Positions 13,197 to 26,639 of a stretch of DNA of 64,000 nucleotides are shown one piece after another (position 1 is the stretch's first letter; each line of letters starts with the position of its first letter). The DNA is taken from contig NW_021638285.1 in assembly GCF_900090045.1 (NCBI RefSeq), positions 122,046-186,045 of the forward strand. The letters run 5' to 3'. Both the position numbers and the translations under genes were made by a program. The notes under the pieces are model-generated. The model did not search any database, was not told the DNA's origin, and saw only the letters and a program-made list of their open reading frames with translations. This stretch comes from Plasmodium malariae (Eukaryota > Apicomplexa > Aconoidasida > Haemosporida > Plasmodiidae).

Positions 13197-14985
13197 AATT
13201 ACGTAAGAGCATTTCTAAACACATATAAAGAATAAAAAATAGGGTAATTTTTGGATATATATATAATGAATGCTTATATATTAGAATACAGTAATTTTAT
13301 CTTTTTGATAATATATATATATAAAAACTCTTAATAGGTAATATGAGATTTCTAGTTTTTTTGACTTTAATCTAAATAAAATCTTTTAAAATTATTTATA
13401 TTTTTCTTAATATGGATAGTTTGTTAATTTTTTTGGTGTTCGTTTTTATAATTTATTCTGTATAAGTGCTGTAAAAATATCTACATTTTTAATTTATTAA
13501 TTTTTTTTATTTGTATTTGTATAAAAATTACGAATAAACTGTGTTTAAATTATTATATTATATTTATACTATTATTACTTGTTTTACGGGGTTAGTAATT
13601 TAATATGTTATTTTTTATTAGTTCATCTGTATCTCAATATGTATGTACATTATTTAGGTTATAACATTTTAGGTTTCATAATTTTTTTATATATGTGTAT
13701 ATATTTAGTGAACATTTATTGTTGTTCGTCATATATTAATTAGAACGACTATTTAGAGAAATATAAAATGAAATTGCATAATATTCATAATTTCTTTAAA
13801 TTCTAGTGAAAAGTTGATACATTAAATACTTGTAGATTTTCATAAGTTAAATGTATATAATATTATTATATTTATCTTGGTGAAATTTATGTTTAATTTA
13901 TTATAAAAATTTATTACTATAATTGAGCGAAAGAGAAAATGTTTATTTCTTTGTGTTTTTTAAGGAATTTAATATATTTTATTAATTCACCTATTTTTTA
14001 TAATATTACAATTCTAAAATTATATAATTAAAACAAAACAAATTGTGTACTAGTGTTTTTGCAATATTTCTTCTAACAAAACATTTATGTTATGTTATGC
14101 TATAAATTAATAAATTCCATATACAAATAAAAATGTAAAATAATTTGAATGGTAAACTAATTTGGTAATATCATTTACAGTTTAAATATATGTATACTAG
14201 AGGGATAGAAAAATTTGGATGAATAAAATTTTAAAATAATACATGATAGTAGGAGAAAAAAACAATAGAATAATTCATTTCTTATTTTATATAATATTTT
14301 TATTATTATAAGTACATTTATATAATATATTTATATTTGCTTTGTTCCTTTCCATTTATATTATAGTAAATGTTAAATTAAAGCACTCTGATTAACTATT
14401 AGTATATGTTTTTGGTTATCTAGAAATTATTACTAAAAAGAAAAATATATATGCTTTATTATTATTATTATATGGTATCTAAGAAATATACTTCATGTAA
14501 ATATATTAGAAAAAATAACATCCCACTGTAGGTGATATTCTAGTTAAATATTTATATAAAAAATTATTTATACTTTAAGTTATATATTATAAGTTGTTAT
14601 AACAAAAACTGTTTTGACTTGTTCCATTTATTAAATGAAGTATTATTAAAAATGTTATATCTATTTATTTCATTGTTAATATTTAATAAAAAATCATGTA
14701 TTAATAAAAATTTTATATATTAATTTTTTGAATATTAAAATATGTAAATGTATATATGTTTTTAACATATAATTTAAATAAATATATAGGGGAATACTAA
14801 AATATCTTATTGTAGATATGTTATCATTGTGGAATTTTTTAAAGATGTAAAATGCATTTATGTACTTAATTTACCTAATAATTTATACGAACTAATTTGA
14901 AAGTTATAATGAATATGTAATTTCATTAAATTTTTAATATATTTTTATTGTCTTATTTTCATATTATTTTATTTTTTTACTTTTC
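13197..14985. other. intergenic, no gene seen
   Basis: AT-rich sequence, no credible ORF or RNA gene. Confidence 0.5.
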
Positions 14986-15758
14986 AGAATTTAGGAGCAA
15001 CTAAGAAAAAAAAAATAATTTGTATATTTGAACAAGATTATAAACTTGATCGTACTACATGATAATTTGATTTATTAAACCATATAATGGAAACACATAT
15101 TAATATATATAATATTTAATATAAGCTTAATAATAATTGTAAACAGAGAAATATTATTCCTACATTAATTAGTTATAGTTTTAGTGATCATGAGTACCTT
15201 ATTGTATTGAATTCATCGTTAAACGAAAAAATAAAAGGTTACATATATGCAGGATCTAAATGTGAATATAAAATAAAATTATATGAGCTACACATTCAGA
15301 AATTGTAAGAAAATTAGAAACGAATATAGATAGTGAGGAAAAGTGTACAAGAGGTGAAACTACTTATAACTGTTATATTTCAAATGAATTAACAACTGCT
15401 TTTTCTGTTGGTTTTACTATACGGGGAATTTTTGTTATTACTTTTTTATTTTTTGTATAAGTTTATATAAGAATTATCGTTAATAAATATGAAACTTAAG
15501 AACAAAATTGCACTTTATTTTCATTAAAATATTATTGTTGTTATATATATATAAACATATTTCATTGCTTTTCGTTTTATATTATAATTCAGTCCCATGG
15601 GACACTGAATTCATAGTAACCTAAAAAAAAAAAAAAGAATAATAAAGGACATAATTCCCGAAGAATCACGTGAATTATTAAAAATATTTGCTGAAAATGG
15701 GATTTCACATTCAGAAGACGGAAGAATTAGGATAGGTTACCATTCTTCAGCAATTTAG
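14986..15758 (+). pseudogene. pir: pir pseudogene
   Basis: The 3' part reads as a degraded pir gene, the large variant-antigen family of Plasmodium. Around 15315-15450 the frame gives EEKCTRGETTYNCYISNE followed by a membrane segment (LTTAFSVGFTIRGIFVITFL). After an apparent intron ending ...AATTCAG near 15593 comes SPMGH, a stop, then IHSNLKKKKRIIKDI. This matches the pir pattern TPxGxW-basic tail, with TGA in place of the tryptophan codon. The tail continues EESRELLKIFAENGI and HSEDGRIRIGYHSSAI to a stop at 15756-15758. Earlier sequence (14999-15300) is open in patches, including ICIFEQDYKLD, but carries stops and cannot be assigned confidently. The broken frames and the lost tryptophan mark it as non-functional. 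Confidence 0.68.
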
Positions 15759-18700
15759 TAATTTACTTGTAATGCTGAATTGGTAATTTATTTTTAAACT
15801 GATATGAGAAAGGAAAAGATTAATTCTTGGAATATTTCATTAAGCTGTAAAAAGAAAAATAAATAATATAATGAGAATATAAATAACACATAAATATTGA
15901 AAAAAAAATATTTACACTTATTAATATAAGACATTAATATTAATGATACATTGAACATAATATATTAGTAAATTTTATATTATATTATAGATTAAAAAAA
16001 AATATATGGTGAATATATCGTATATTATTTTATAAATTGCATATTTCCCTAACAAAGTATTATAAGATGTAATTCTATTAATTATATTATTCTCTATAAT
16101 ATATAACTAATAAATTATAAGATAATTCTACTTACTTTAATTATAGGAAACACTATAATTTAAACTATCAGATGCTTTATTTGTGATTATAATTTTTTGA
16201 TTCTAGCATTATTTCATTAAATATCAAAAGAAAAAGTCATTTGTTGTAATAATTAATATGAACTGAAAGTTCTATAATAATGATTCTAAAATAATTTTAA
16301 ATAAATAGAAAAAAATATATTAGAAATCTTTATATTTCAGGATATATAATAATATAGTTACAAATTCAATTACAACATATTTATATAATATACAGCATAT
16401 ATATTATATTATAAATATATGTGCATAACATGTAATTTATTCTTAATAAATACAATAATTATTATAATAAATTATGTTTTATTTTTCAATTCTCTCTATA
16501 TTTTTCATATATTTCTTTCCTATATAGTATTAATAAAAATAAGTAATAATGTTTATATAAAGAAAGTATAAAAATGATAATGAATAATTCTATTTCTTTC
16601 TTATAAATATTTTAAATGAACAAAATTTATTATCATTGTTGAAGTTATAAATTATATATACAACATAATGTTGTTGTCATTCCTTAATTATCTTAATATT
16701 TTTTAAATGTATAATTATAAATATTTTTATTTAGTCATATAGGGAACTGAAATTTTTACCAATATATTTGTGTAGAATAATATTTCATTACGTTTCAACT
16801 TGTACGAATACGTCATATTTATATATATATATGATATATTTCAAAGAATGATATATATGAAATAGGCTAAAGAAAATAGAAAGGAAATATATATACAAAG
16901 AAAATTTATTATGTTATCCATTTGTTATAATATACATTTATTAATTATTTTTGAGGCATTAGTTTTAATTTTGTGCATTTCTTCTATATAATGAAACTGT
17001 ACATATATGGGAAATAAATTATGATGTTAGTGTTAACATTTCATTATTAATAAATCAGTTGTTACTTATATTACTTTAATTTTTATTTGTAGTATGTACT
17101 GATAAGAAAACACAAAACATATAATAATTATAATTATGTAAATTTTATTGTAATAACAAAAAAATTTTATCCAAAATTATAGATGAATATTGTGTATTTA
17201 TATACCTTATATTAATTAATTAAGTTTATTAAGTAAAAATAAATATATCCAAAAATTAGTTCTTTTTTTTAATATATAATATTTCAGATGAGATAAATTG
17301 TTAAGTATGAACAATAAACAAAAAAAAAGAAAAGAAATTAAATAAGAAAATAAAATATCTCATAATTGTTAAATATCTTGTGTATATTTAATGAAATAAA
17401 GAACTATATACAGATAGAAAAATAGGTAAACTTAAACAACTAGGAATTAATAGAATAGGCCGAGAATTTTGGACACGTTTATAATATGAAAAATAAATAT
17501 TGTTAAATATCGGTAAATAAAAATTACGTTAAAAAAGATTAAGTATAAAAATGGATAATAATGAAATTGATATAAAAAAGGAATACTGAAATTATAAATA
17601 TGTCATATAATTTATAGATAATTAGAACGCATGTAAGAATGAATAAAGAACTAATAGCAATTACTTATCTGCCTTATTTCCTAATATACATTATTATTTT
17701 TTATGGATTTAAAAATATTAAATCAGTTTTAGTTTTTTTTATATTAAAAAAAGTGAAAATATATATATAAATTATATTCATAAGCGTAATTACCCTAAAG
17801 TTATAATGTTAACAGGATATATAAATTTCTATGTTGATACACAATTTTTTAACTTGAGAACATTTAATAAATTTTAATATATTATATTAAAAATAAAAAA
17901 TAACTTGGGTAATAAATGTTAAGTGATATAAAAAATTATTAATTCTAAAAACTCAGAATAATAAAATCATATTATTAAACATAAAGGAAAAAAATTCCAT
18001 ATATTGTACAGAATATGCCCAACTATATTAAGTATTATACTTAGAATATATATAGCGTGTTTATTTTAAAAATATATTTAAAAAGGTAATATTTCAATGA
18101 AATAAATAATATAATTTAATTAATATTATCATAAATCGCTATAAATTTATATTGTATATATATTTAATTTTTTTATTACTTCAATATAGGAGGTAAAATC
18201 TGTTTGTAACCCCTCATACAAAAGTTATTGCTAGAAGCAAATATAAACCTTTTTATTTTCTTTATTCATTTTTTTTTTTCTTAACATTAAATACTATAAT
18301 ACTTTATTATAATCTATCCTTTCTGCAAAAATGATTCATATGTATATAAACGTTTTATGCTTTAGGGTGTGGAATATTGCTATGAAATAATCAAAATATT
18401 CTAGTGCCATATCATCTTCTATAAGGAATTCTATGTAAAATATTAATATTATTATTTGTTTTAATTATTTATTTATAAGAGAAAGAATATATATATATAT
18501 ATACTGTTCTATTATTCTTCTTTAGTTGTTTTTAAATAAATTCATTTTATAAAAATTTATATTATATCTACGATACAATAAAACAAGAATAAATTATATG
18601 CCTTTTCATTATTGATTGAAAAGAGATATAAATTATTGAACTAATGTTATTCCAATAATAATCTATTTAATACTAGAATTCTTGTTTGTTTCTTTTTTTT

Positions 18701-19275
18701 CTTTTTTTTATTATATTATATTAAAAAATTTTCTGATTACATATTTTTAATTAAAAAAAAACGAAAACCGAGCTCTAGTTGTTTAAAAACATTTCATTTA
18801 CGAACAATATGAGTAAAGTTTAGATATTATAATTTTCAAAAATTATACAGAAAAAAAAAAATAATAGTTTATTTACTTTTAAAATATATATGTTTTCATA
18901 GATTTGATAGCATGATATATATCATACTTTTTATATACATTATTGAAAATAATAGAACAAAAGTAATATAATAAATACATGAGAGAATAGTATTCAAAGT
19001 GTCCTTTTCTTCATTTATCATTTAACTTATTTTATAATTATTACAATTAATATTTTTTAACAATAATAACAAGTTTTTCCAAAGCATTTTTAAAAAGTTA
19101 AAATTAGATATTATCCCCTTGATATAGAGAATAATAAATTACCGATATTCTATATATTCTCTATAAACTGAATATATATAAATATTAATAAATGTTGTAT
19201 TTTATTTTTATTATTTTTTTCTTTAAAATAATTTATATAGAAATCATTTAATTATTATATTCAATAGTTAATTTG
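15759..19275. other. intergenic, no gene seen
   Basis: Long AT-rich stretch. Around 17280-17480 there is a lysine-rich, stop-filled patch that might be an old gene remnant but has no recognisable family signature. Near 19140-19175 is the CTATATATTCTCTATA motif that also precedes other fam genes. Confidence 0.45.
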
Positions 19276-19323
19276 TGTATTTTGAATATTTATGAATAAA
19301 TTCAAATTATTTTATTTTAATAA
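19276..19323 (+). promoter_or_regulatory. conserved upstream block of fam gene (copy 2)
   Basis: TGTATTTTGAATATTTATG followed by AATAAATTCAAATTATTTTA, about 280 bp before the fam-l start at 19558. It is the best-preserved copy next to an intact gene. Function is inferred only from conservation of sequence and distance. Confidence 0.5.
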
Positions 19324-19557
19324 AAGTTTTTTAAAAATTTGATTTAGTTAAAAATTCCATAACATTTTTTTATAGTTAAATTTCTTTTAGAACTTAGTAG
19401 AAAGCACTATAATTATTTACGTTTTACCACGTTATTATGAGAAAAAAAATAATAATAATTTATAAATTAAATGTATTAGCGTTTATCATTAGCTGCATAT
19501 TATATTAGTGTCAAAACTTTTCCTACTATATATGTTACAATTTTGAATTTATATATA

Positions 19558-20512
19558 ATGGAACAAAATATTAATTTACTTTTATTTACTACAATTTCTA
19601 CCTTTATAATTTTAAGTTGGATATGTCATTTTTACAATGATATGGTATGATAATATTAATTATTGATGCTTGTATTATTTATATTTTTCATATTTAATTT
19701 TTGTTAATGCTGTTTCTTAGAATAATATTTTTTATTTATATACATAATTTATATTTATTTTGTGTTTTTAGAGTACTTTTAATAAATATTTAAATGAAAA
19801 TTATAATCTTCACGAAAAAAATCATATAAAAAGTTATCGATTACTAGCAAAATGTAAACAGGATCACATATCAAGTATTGTAGGATTAAAAAGAGTTATA
19901 CCAAATAACGAACTCAAAGACAAAATGAATATATGTAATAGCGAAAAAGAGGATAAATGTAAATATGAACAATTAGAAGAAAGTTCATTGAACAGTGTGG
20001 GATACCATAAACAAACTAAGAAAAATAAAACATGTATATTTGAAACAAAAGACTATTCTGAACTTGAAAAAAAAATATTCAAAGAACTAGATTATTTTGA
20101 TTTTCTTAGAAACAACAGAACGATTAGTGACAATCTGTACAAAATAGTGGTACTAAAAAAATGCCAATTACGCATTTTTACTCCTGTAATATTGTTAATT
20201 CTGTTATCAGTATCACTCGTATTAGATTTTTACTTTAACTGTGGCCTCAAAAGGGGATTATTCGCATTGTTAAAATTTTCATTAGGTAGTAGAACACCAT
20301 TGGATAAATTATATAATTATTTGAAGGAAAATTTAGGTTCGTTTTTCGTGTATGATTTAGGTAATAATAAATTTTTACGTATAACGCCGTTTTTTAATTT
20401 TCTGATATACTTCACATCGTTTGTTATATTGAGTATAACAGTAATATTTGGAATTTTTTATTACCATAAAAAAGTTAAAAAATATGAAAAAATTAAATAT
20501 AAGAAAAGATAA
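19558..20512 (+). CDS. fam-l: fam-l protein, intact
   Basis: Two exons: 19558-19644 (87 nt) and 19772-20512, donor GTATGATAATATT, acceptor gtttttag ending at 19771, phase 0; about 275 residues. Exon 1 encodes the family leader (MEQNINLLLF, then a hydrophobic run ending HFYNDM). Arginine 52 opens RLLAK, a PEXEL-like motif with lysine at position 5. The fam-l core follows: KNKTCIFETKDYSELEKKIF at about residues 113-132, then KELDYFDFLRNNRTISDN. Two membrane segments lie at about 163-183 and 236-260 with a variable loop between, then the family's basic end HKKVKKYEKIKYKKR. Published modelling has suggested that fam-l ectodomains resemble the RH5 fold; nothing here tests that. The fam-m gene 2.6 kb downstream on the same strand makes the characteristic fam-l/fam-m doublet. 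No frame damage is visible. Confidence 0.93.
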
Positions 20513-22865
20513 AATGAATTTTAGTAAATATATTTTTTATATAATGGAGTAATTAATAAAAGTTACGTCTGTATTACCTTCAGTTATACATGTACTAAGC
20601 ATACTCTTAATTGCTTGTATTGCACACCTGAACATGTATATGTGGTATTTTTTATATATAACAGCATAAATATATTTTCTGAGATTTTTTTTGAATTTGA
20701 ATGTTTTAATGCTAGTAATTTTTATTGTAATATATTGTTTTGTCTTGGATAATTAACTTAGTTTTTTATATATATCTTTGTATTTAAAAGGATATCCAAG
20801 AAAAATATTTGTCTATGTATGTTAAAATAAATATATGATAACACAGTTCATATAGTACTATTGAATTCTGATAATTTACATTTTATATAAAATTTTTATT
20901 TTATTTTTTTTATATTTTTCTAATCTAAAATGATCATTTTTTTTTGTTATTATAAAATATATTATTAGTTTTAAATTAGCAATAAATATGTCTTCTTTAG
21001 AATATAATGATTGGAGGGCAATAAATTTTCTTGTAAGGATATATATATTTATTTACTTAAAATATAATATTTATACTTTAATATAATTTTTTTTAGAAAT
21101 GTATTTTGTAACATAATTTTAGGATAAAAATTTCTAATATATAATTTTTTTTTTTTTTAAGATATACATTTTAGGTTATTAATATATTATAAAGAATTAT
21201 ACATAATAAATTACTATTATTTTTAATTGTTTAAGAATTTATATGTTCTATAACATTAACATTAAATTAATAGTTAAATTCATTATTTAATATTTTACTT
21301 AATTATTGTGTTAAACTCATTTAGGTAATTTAATTTAAATATATATTATAATGAAAATTTGTAAGTAAATTAACTATTTATTTTTTTTAATTTACACATA
21401 CATAAAAGATTAATATAATGAGTTAAAGTAAATCATATATTAACAGATATTACATATTTCCTTTATCTTTATTTTTTTTATAATAATAACATTTTAAATA
21501 TTTGATTATATCTATGAAAAGGTAAATTATTAATAAAGCAAATGAAAAAATAATTATTTTTTGTATATTAAAATAATAATGGGTAGATATTTCTTTTGAA
21601 TATATTTCCTATTTTGTGCGTCCATATTTATATTAAGGGTTAATAGATTTTCAAATGTGTACAGGTATATATAGTTTTTATTGAATGTTAATAGTTCATT
21701 TACATTTATAAGGTCATTTTTAACACAAAATGGAAGTAAAAAAAAAGAACTTGTTCGTTTCGAGAAGTATATAAATAAATGATATTATATGTTTTATCAA
21801 ATAAGTTTTAATAAGGCTTGTTTGATATGTTACATTATTTTTCGTATATTAATTAAGTAAATAAATGTAATGTATAAGTATTAGTGTACAAATGTTTTTT
21901 CGTATGTTTATTTATTAAATTTTATTTTTCATGTTTCCAAGTTAAAGTTTTAGTTAAATATTAATATATGCTTAATTATCACAACTGAATATACTTAATA
22001 ACGTATTGTTTATTCAGTAACATTATCCAGGAATATTAATTTTAATTTTTTTTTTTGGTAAAATATGCAAAAGATTTACAGAAAATGAGACTAACATATA
22101 TAGAAAAAACTTCACGGAAAGATGAAAACATGAGTAATAAATTTTTTAATAAAAGAGTTATGTATTTTTTGTATTTAATTTATTATTTTTTATTTAATAC
22201 AATGTATTATTATAATTTCTTAAATATGTTATTCCATGAAAATAATACATATACGCTTGCATATATATATAAAATAATTCTTTCATCATTATACGGTTTT
22301 CTTTTTTTCTGATTGAATTTCTATATTCAGAATAAATATTTTTAAAACAAAACATAAAAGGATGGATGAACATAACTGTATTTTATTTATAAATAATACA
22401 ATAACATAAATATAAAAATTATAATTTTCAAAAATAATTTCACAATAATAAAAAAACTAGTACTTCGCTTTCTTTAAATATATATTTTTTTGTAAATAAG
22501 ATATTACATTGTATATTATATTTTTTTAATTATATTTAGAAAAACAAAATTGTTTATAAATAAAAGAAAACTAAAATATGGATTATAATTAACACAACAC
22601 AAAATATTTTCTTTATTTTTTATTTTACGCTTTAAAAATTAATATTTATTAAGAATAAAATTTAGTTGTTCTAAAAAATGATGCTTGTAAAATTAGTATT
22701 ACAAATAGGATAAATTCCTTAGTATCCTTAATAAGCGTTTTAATATATAGAGGAGCGTATTATATATATATATTCTATACATTCTCTATTGCTTATAAAC
22801 TGAATATTTCCATATAATAAAAAATATTTAATACTGCATTAAATAAAAAGTTAAAATATATATAT
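20513..22865. other. intergenic between fam-l and fam-m
   Basis: Holds the conserved 3' block at 20696-20711. The open stretch 22055-22312 is very hydrophobic, Tyr/Phe/Leu-rich and without a family match, so I do not call it a gene. A CTATACATTCTCTATTG motif near 22770-22800 precedes the fam-m upstream block. Confidence 0.45.
20696..20711 (+). other. conserved 3' flank block (+184 from stop)
   Basis: TTTGAATGTTTTAATG, 184 nt after the fam-l stop. The same short sequence recurs 184-193 nt after four other fam-type stops in this window. It could lie in the 3'UTR or mark a polyadenylation region, or be unselected duplicated flank. Confidence 0.4.
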
Positions 22866-22906
22866 TGTATATTTATGAATGAATTCAAATTCTTTTATTT
22901 TAATGA
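22866..22906 (+). promoter_or_regulatory. conserved upstream block of fam gene (copy 3)
   Basis: TGTATATTTATGAATGAATT followed by CAAATTCTTTTATTTTAATG, about 250 bp before the fam-m start at 23115. It shares the core TATTTATGAATnAATnCAAAT with the fam-l copy, so the block is common to both families. Confidence 0.45.
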
Positions 22907-23114
22907 TACAATTTGTTTTTATATAACATTTAGGTAAAAAATATATAATACATTATTATATATCTTTTTATATGTAGTTGTTTAATTGTACATTATAGTT
23001 GTATATATTTTATTAATATCTTACTAAAAAGCAAAAAGTATTAATAAAAAAAAATATTATGTTATTATTAATTTATTCATTAACTTGCATTTTATAATAT
23101 TATAGATATATAAT

Positions 23115-23999
23115 ATGGAACTAAAAATTTATCCAATCTTACTTATTATAATAACTACTTTTACTTTTGTAAAGAGGATTTTCTCTTTTAACCATGATGG
23201 GGTATGATAATATTAGTTATGTTATTGTATTATACATAATTTTTGTGTTTTTTTTTTTTTATTAATACAGTTTTTTACAATTAAATTATTTGTTCATTTG
23301 AATAATAATGTTTTTTTTTAGTTAACTTTTAACAAATTTGTAGTTGAGAATTTTATGCAGTGTAGAATATTAGACAAAAGGAATTATCGATTACTAGCAA
23401 AATGCAAAAAGGATAATGATTCAAATAACATATATTTAAACGAATTTTTTCCAAATATTGATAAAAAAAAAAATAAATATATAACTAATAATAAAAATTG
23501 GAATAAAGAAAAAAACACAAAATCCAATAAACCTTTATTAAATAAAGCTCAGTACTATACAGAAGTTATAGATTACAATAATGGAATATTTGATGGAAAA
23601 CATTTTCATTTTGAAAAAAAATTAATAAGAAAAAAAGATTATGATGCTTTTCTAGAAAAAAGGAGGAGAATTAGAGATATATCTTTAAAAAAAATAAAAT
23701 TTAAAAGTTACAGATTTGGAAGTGCCATACTTTTACTTTTTTTCTTTCTGGGAATAGTTTTACCCATATTACAAGGATTAGAGCTATTAAAAAAAGCAGG
23801 AGATGAGATTAAAAAATTACCAAATATGGAAAGTGTGTGGTCAGCTATAGAAGGATGCTTAGGTCCGGCAAAATATCATTTTTTTTTAATAGCATTTAGC
23901 ACAATTATCTTTATATTAGTTGTTATACTTGTAATAGTAATTCCTAAAATTTTAAGAAATAATGAAAAATATAACAGAATTAAGGCGATGTATGAGTAA
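23115..23999 (+). CDS. fam-m: fam-m protein, intact
   Basis: Two exons: 23115-23201 (87 nt) and 23322-23999 (678 nt), donor GTATGATAATATT at 23202, acceptor tttttttttag ending at 23321, phase 0; about 254 residues. The leader is hydrophobic (PILLIIITTFTFV). Arginine 52 starts RLLAK. The fam-m hallmark lies at about residues 103-155: NKAQYYTEVIDYNNGIFDGK, then HFHFEKK, then KKDYDAFLEKRRRIRDISLK. Membrane segments lie at about 161-180 and 215-237, with the conserved terminal KILRNNEKYNRIK. The exon-2 length equals that of the second intact fam-m at 43284. It pairs with the fam-l gene upstream on the same strand. Function is unknown; export to the host cell or parasite surface is inferred from leader and motif. 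Confidence 0.93.
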
Positions 24000-25311
24000 A
24001 GTGCGTAACAAGAAACATGTTTTTTTATATAACTTATTTATATGAAACGTTATATGTAATATCTTTAGTTTATATACTTAATAAATATAAACATTGTTTC
24101 TATAATTTTATTAATGTACATGGATTTAGAACGTAATCCTTATAATTAATACTCATAAATTATGTTCTTTGTTTGTTGGTAAATTTGAATGCATTAATGA
24201 TTGTCATTTTTTATTATAAATTATTGTTGATTTAAAATAAAATAACATCATGTAATATATGTATTTCTGTATATAATTAGATTCTTATAAGAAACATATA
24301 TATGTGAGTTAAAATTAATATATAACATTAATGAAGTAGTGTTAGAATTTCCGTTTTAAACGAAAAGTAATTGTATTGTATTTTATATTCTTGAAGAATA
24401 ATATAATTATCTGTAGACATACTTAAGAAATTATATGATGAACTTTACATTAAAAATGAATATTTTTTTTTTGTATTTAATGTAAAGTAATTTATATATT
24501 ATGTTACAATGTTTTATATATATTTTACTCCAATATAAACATAATATTTGTTATATAAATAATATTTATTAGAAATATGGCATAACATATAAATTGTTAT
24601 TAATAATTGTTGTAAGAAGTTTGATTTTGTTTAACGGTGTAATTAGGGAATTAGAAATGTATAATAAAATAATATTCTTATAAAATATTATTTCTTTGGT
24701 AATTTGCATCAATATTTTAATTTTATCCATGTTACTATTTTATTTTATTTAATAAGATTATGTATCCTATAAATATATAATTAATTTATAAATAGAAAAA
24801 AATAAACTTCATTATTTTAAGAAAATGAAATATATTTTTATTCATATATTAAAAAAGAGTATATGTTATAAGAAAAAAAATTTTTAATCTTTAACAAAAT
24901 TTTTATTTTTTTAAATCCTATATTTTTATTATTTCATTGAAAGCAATTCTTTTGTTACTGAAATTATTTTTTTATGTAAAATAAATTATTGAAAATATGT
25001 TGAATTTGTAAGTGATATGCGGAAATAGTTTATATAGATTAATTATGTTAAAAACATTGCAAGATGACATTACATAAATTAATTAGGAACAAAATGTTAC
25101 AATAATATTTTTATAATTTTATTAGTTATGTACAAAATGATGTCCAAAATGTGTCTATATATATAATATATATAATATATGTAGTAAAATTAAAATCTAT
25201 GATTAAATAAATATTATAAACTATATAGTATTTTTATATTTATTATAATCTGGAAGCGTATGCTGAACTCTTTTTTCCGAATTACATTTATGATTACTAT
25301 AAAACTATTAT
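24000..25311. other. intergenic, no gene seen
   Basis: 3' flank of fam-m with the conserved block at 24184-24199; otherwise AT-rich and featureless. Confidence 0.5.
24184..24199 (+). other. conserved 3' flank block (+185 from stop)
   Basis: TTTGAATGCATTAATG, 185 nt after the fam-m stop, matching the fam-l copy at 20696 in sequence and distance. Confidence 0.4.
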
Positions 25312-25838
25312 TATAAAACATAAAATTAATTATCTCCTTATTTCAAATATATGTTCGTTTATCCTTTTAATACGAACATGCTAATATTTAAAATAACATG
25401 AAATAGTTTCAACGAAAAATATTTTTGTTTTATTATTTTGAATGTGATATTATGAGTAATCTGATCATTTCCATATCTATATTAGTAACAAAATTGCAGA
25501 TATATGGTAAAATACAAGATACCACATAGATATGCAGAATAATTAATATTAATTCCTATTCTGAAATTTATAATTTGGTTATTAGAAATGTATCTGAAGT
25601 TTTTACATAAAGCAAAAAAAGAGTCTGATTTTTTAAAATGTAATATGTACAATAATGTATATATAATGACTTACATGGAGTTAAAAATAGTGGAATTCTA
25701 TTAGAAACCTGAATAAAAAAAGAATTTCTTTTCAACTATTCTAATTATTTAGGTATTATAATGTTACTTGCTATTACTTTTATGGAAATAACTGTTGTAT
25801 TTTTTTCTTGGTATATAGCAAATAAAAATGCAATATAG
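25312..25838 (+). pseudogene. decayed exported-protein gene (low confidence)
   Basis: From 25312 a leader-like exon can be read (KHKINYLLISNICSFILL then IRTC, stop) that resembles the exon-1 consensus of fam/exported genes but has no ATG and ends in a stop. Downstream, 25735-25838 encodes a membrane segment (NYLGIIMLLAITFMEITVVF) with a short tail before TAG at 25836-25838. The intervening part is full of stops and has no recognisable PEXEL. It is probably a relic of an exported two-exon gene; the family is unassigned. Confidence 0.4.
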
Positions 25839-26639
25839 AAATGTATATACGATTTGTTATTTTATAATATACATTAGATAAAATTTTATAATTATGTAAT
25901 AAATTTATATGTGTTTGTTATTTTTCATAAGAAGATTTTCTTACTACTTCAGATGTTACATGTATAAAAAGTATTAGAGGAGAAAAAGACAATTAATTAT
26001 AGTGCTTTAGAAGAACATATATATGAATTATAAACTAAATATTAAGAGTTTTGCTATATAAATTAGAGACTGAGTAGAATAAATATCTCTTAACTACATA
26101 TATAAATAACATTTTTACAATGTTACATAGAATAAATACCATACAAAAACAACAATACTATAATTTTTACATATTTTAAATTTTTAATTCTGTTTATCGG
26201 CAAGCACATAAATGATAATAAACCTTTAAAGTTATAAATAATATATATTTATTCTTTTGAATTTTTGAATAATGTTTTTATTTTATGAATTTTACTTTTT
26301 AATTTGGATAATAATATTACTGGTGTTTTTTTTAAAGCTTCTGTTTCAACTCTTCTTATTTTAATACAAATTTAATAAACAGTTCTATATATTAATGTGT
26401 AATAAAATCATTATTTATTTTACAATCTTGTGCTATATATTTATACACTAAAATTATGTGGTTTTTATTCTAATGAAAAATTCATATATAAGTGGACCTT
26501 TTTCTACTGGCTCAAACAGTAGTACTGTATATTAACCCTTTGTTTGAATAATTGCTGTGTGATTTTTTTTAATTTTTATGCGCTTGTATACATTTCTAAT
26601 TTTTTTTATCAAATTTATTAAGAAATATCCTTTTATATG
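25839..26639. other. intergenic, no gene seen
   Basis: No coding signal recognised. Confidence 0.5.

Noticed and set aside
22055..22312. 85-codon open stretch between fam-l and fam-m
   Set aside because: Composition is Tyr/Phe/Leu/Asn-rich as expected from AT-rich chance ORFs; no leader, motif or family match, and its opening codon is not ATG.
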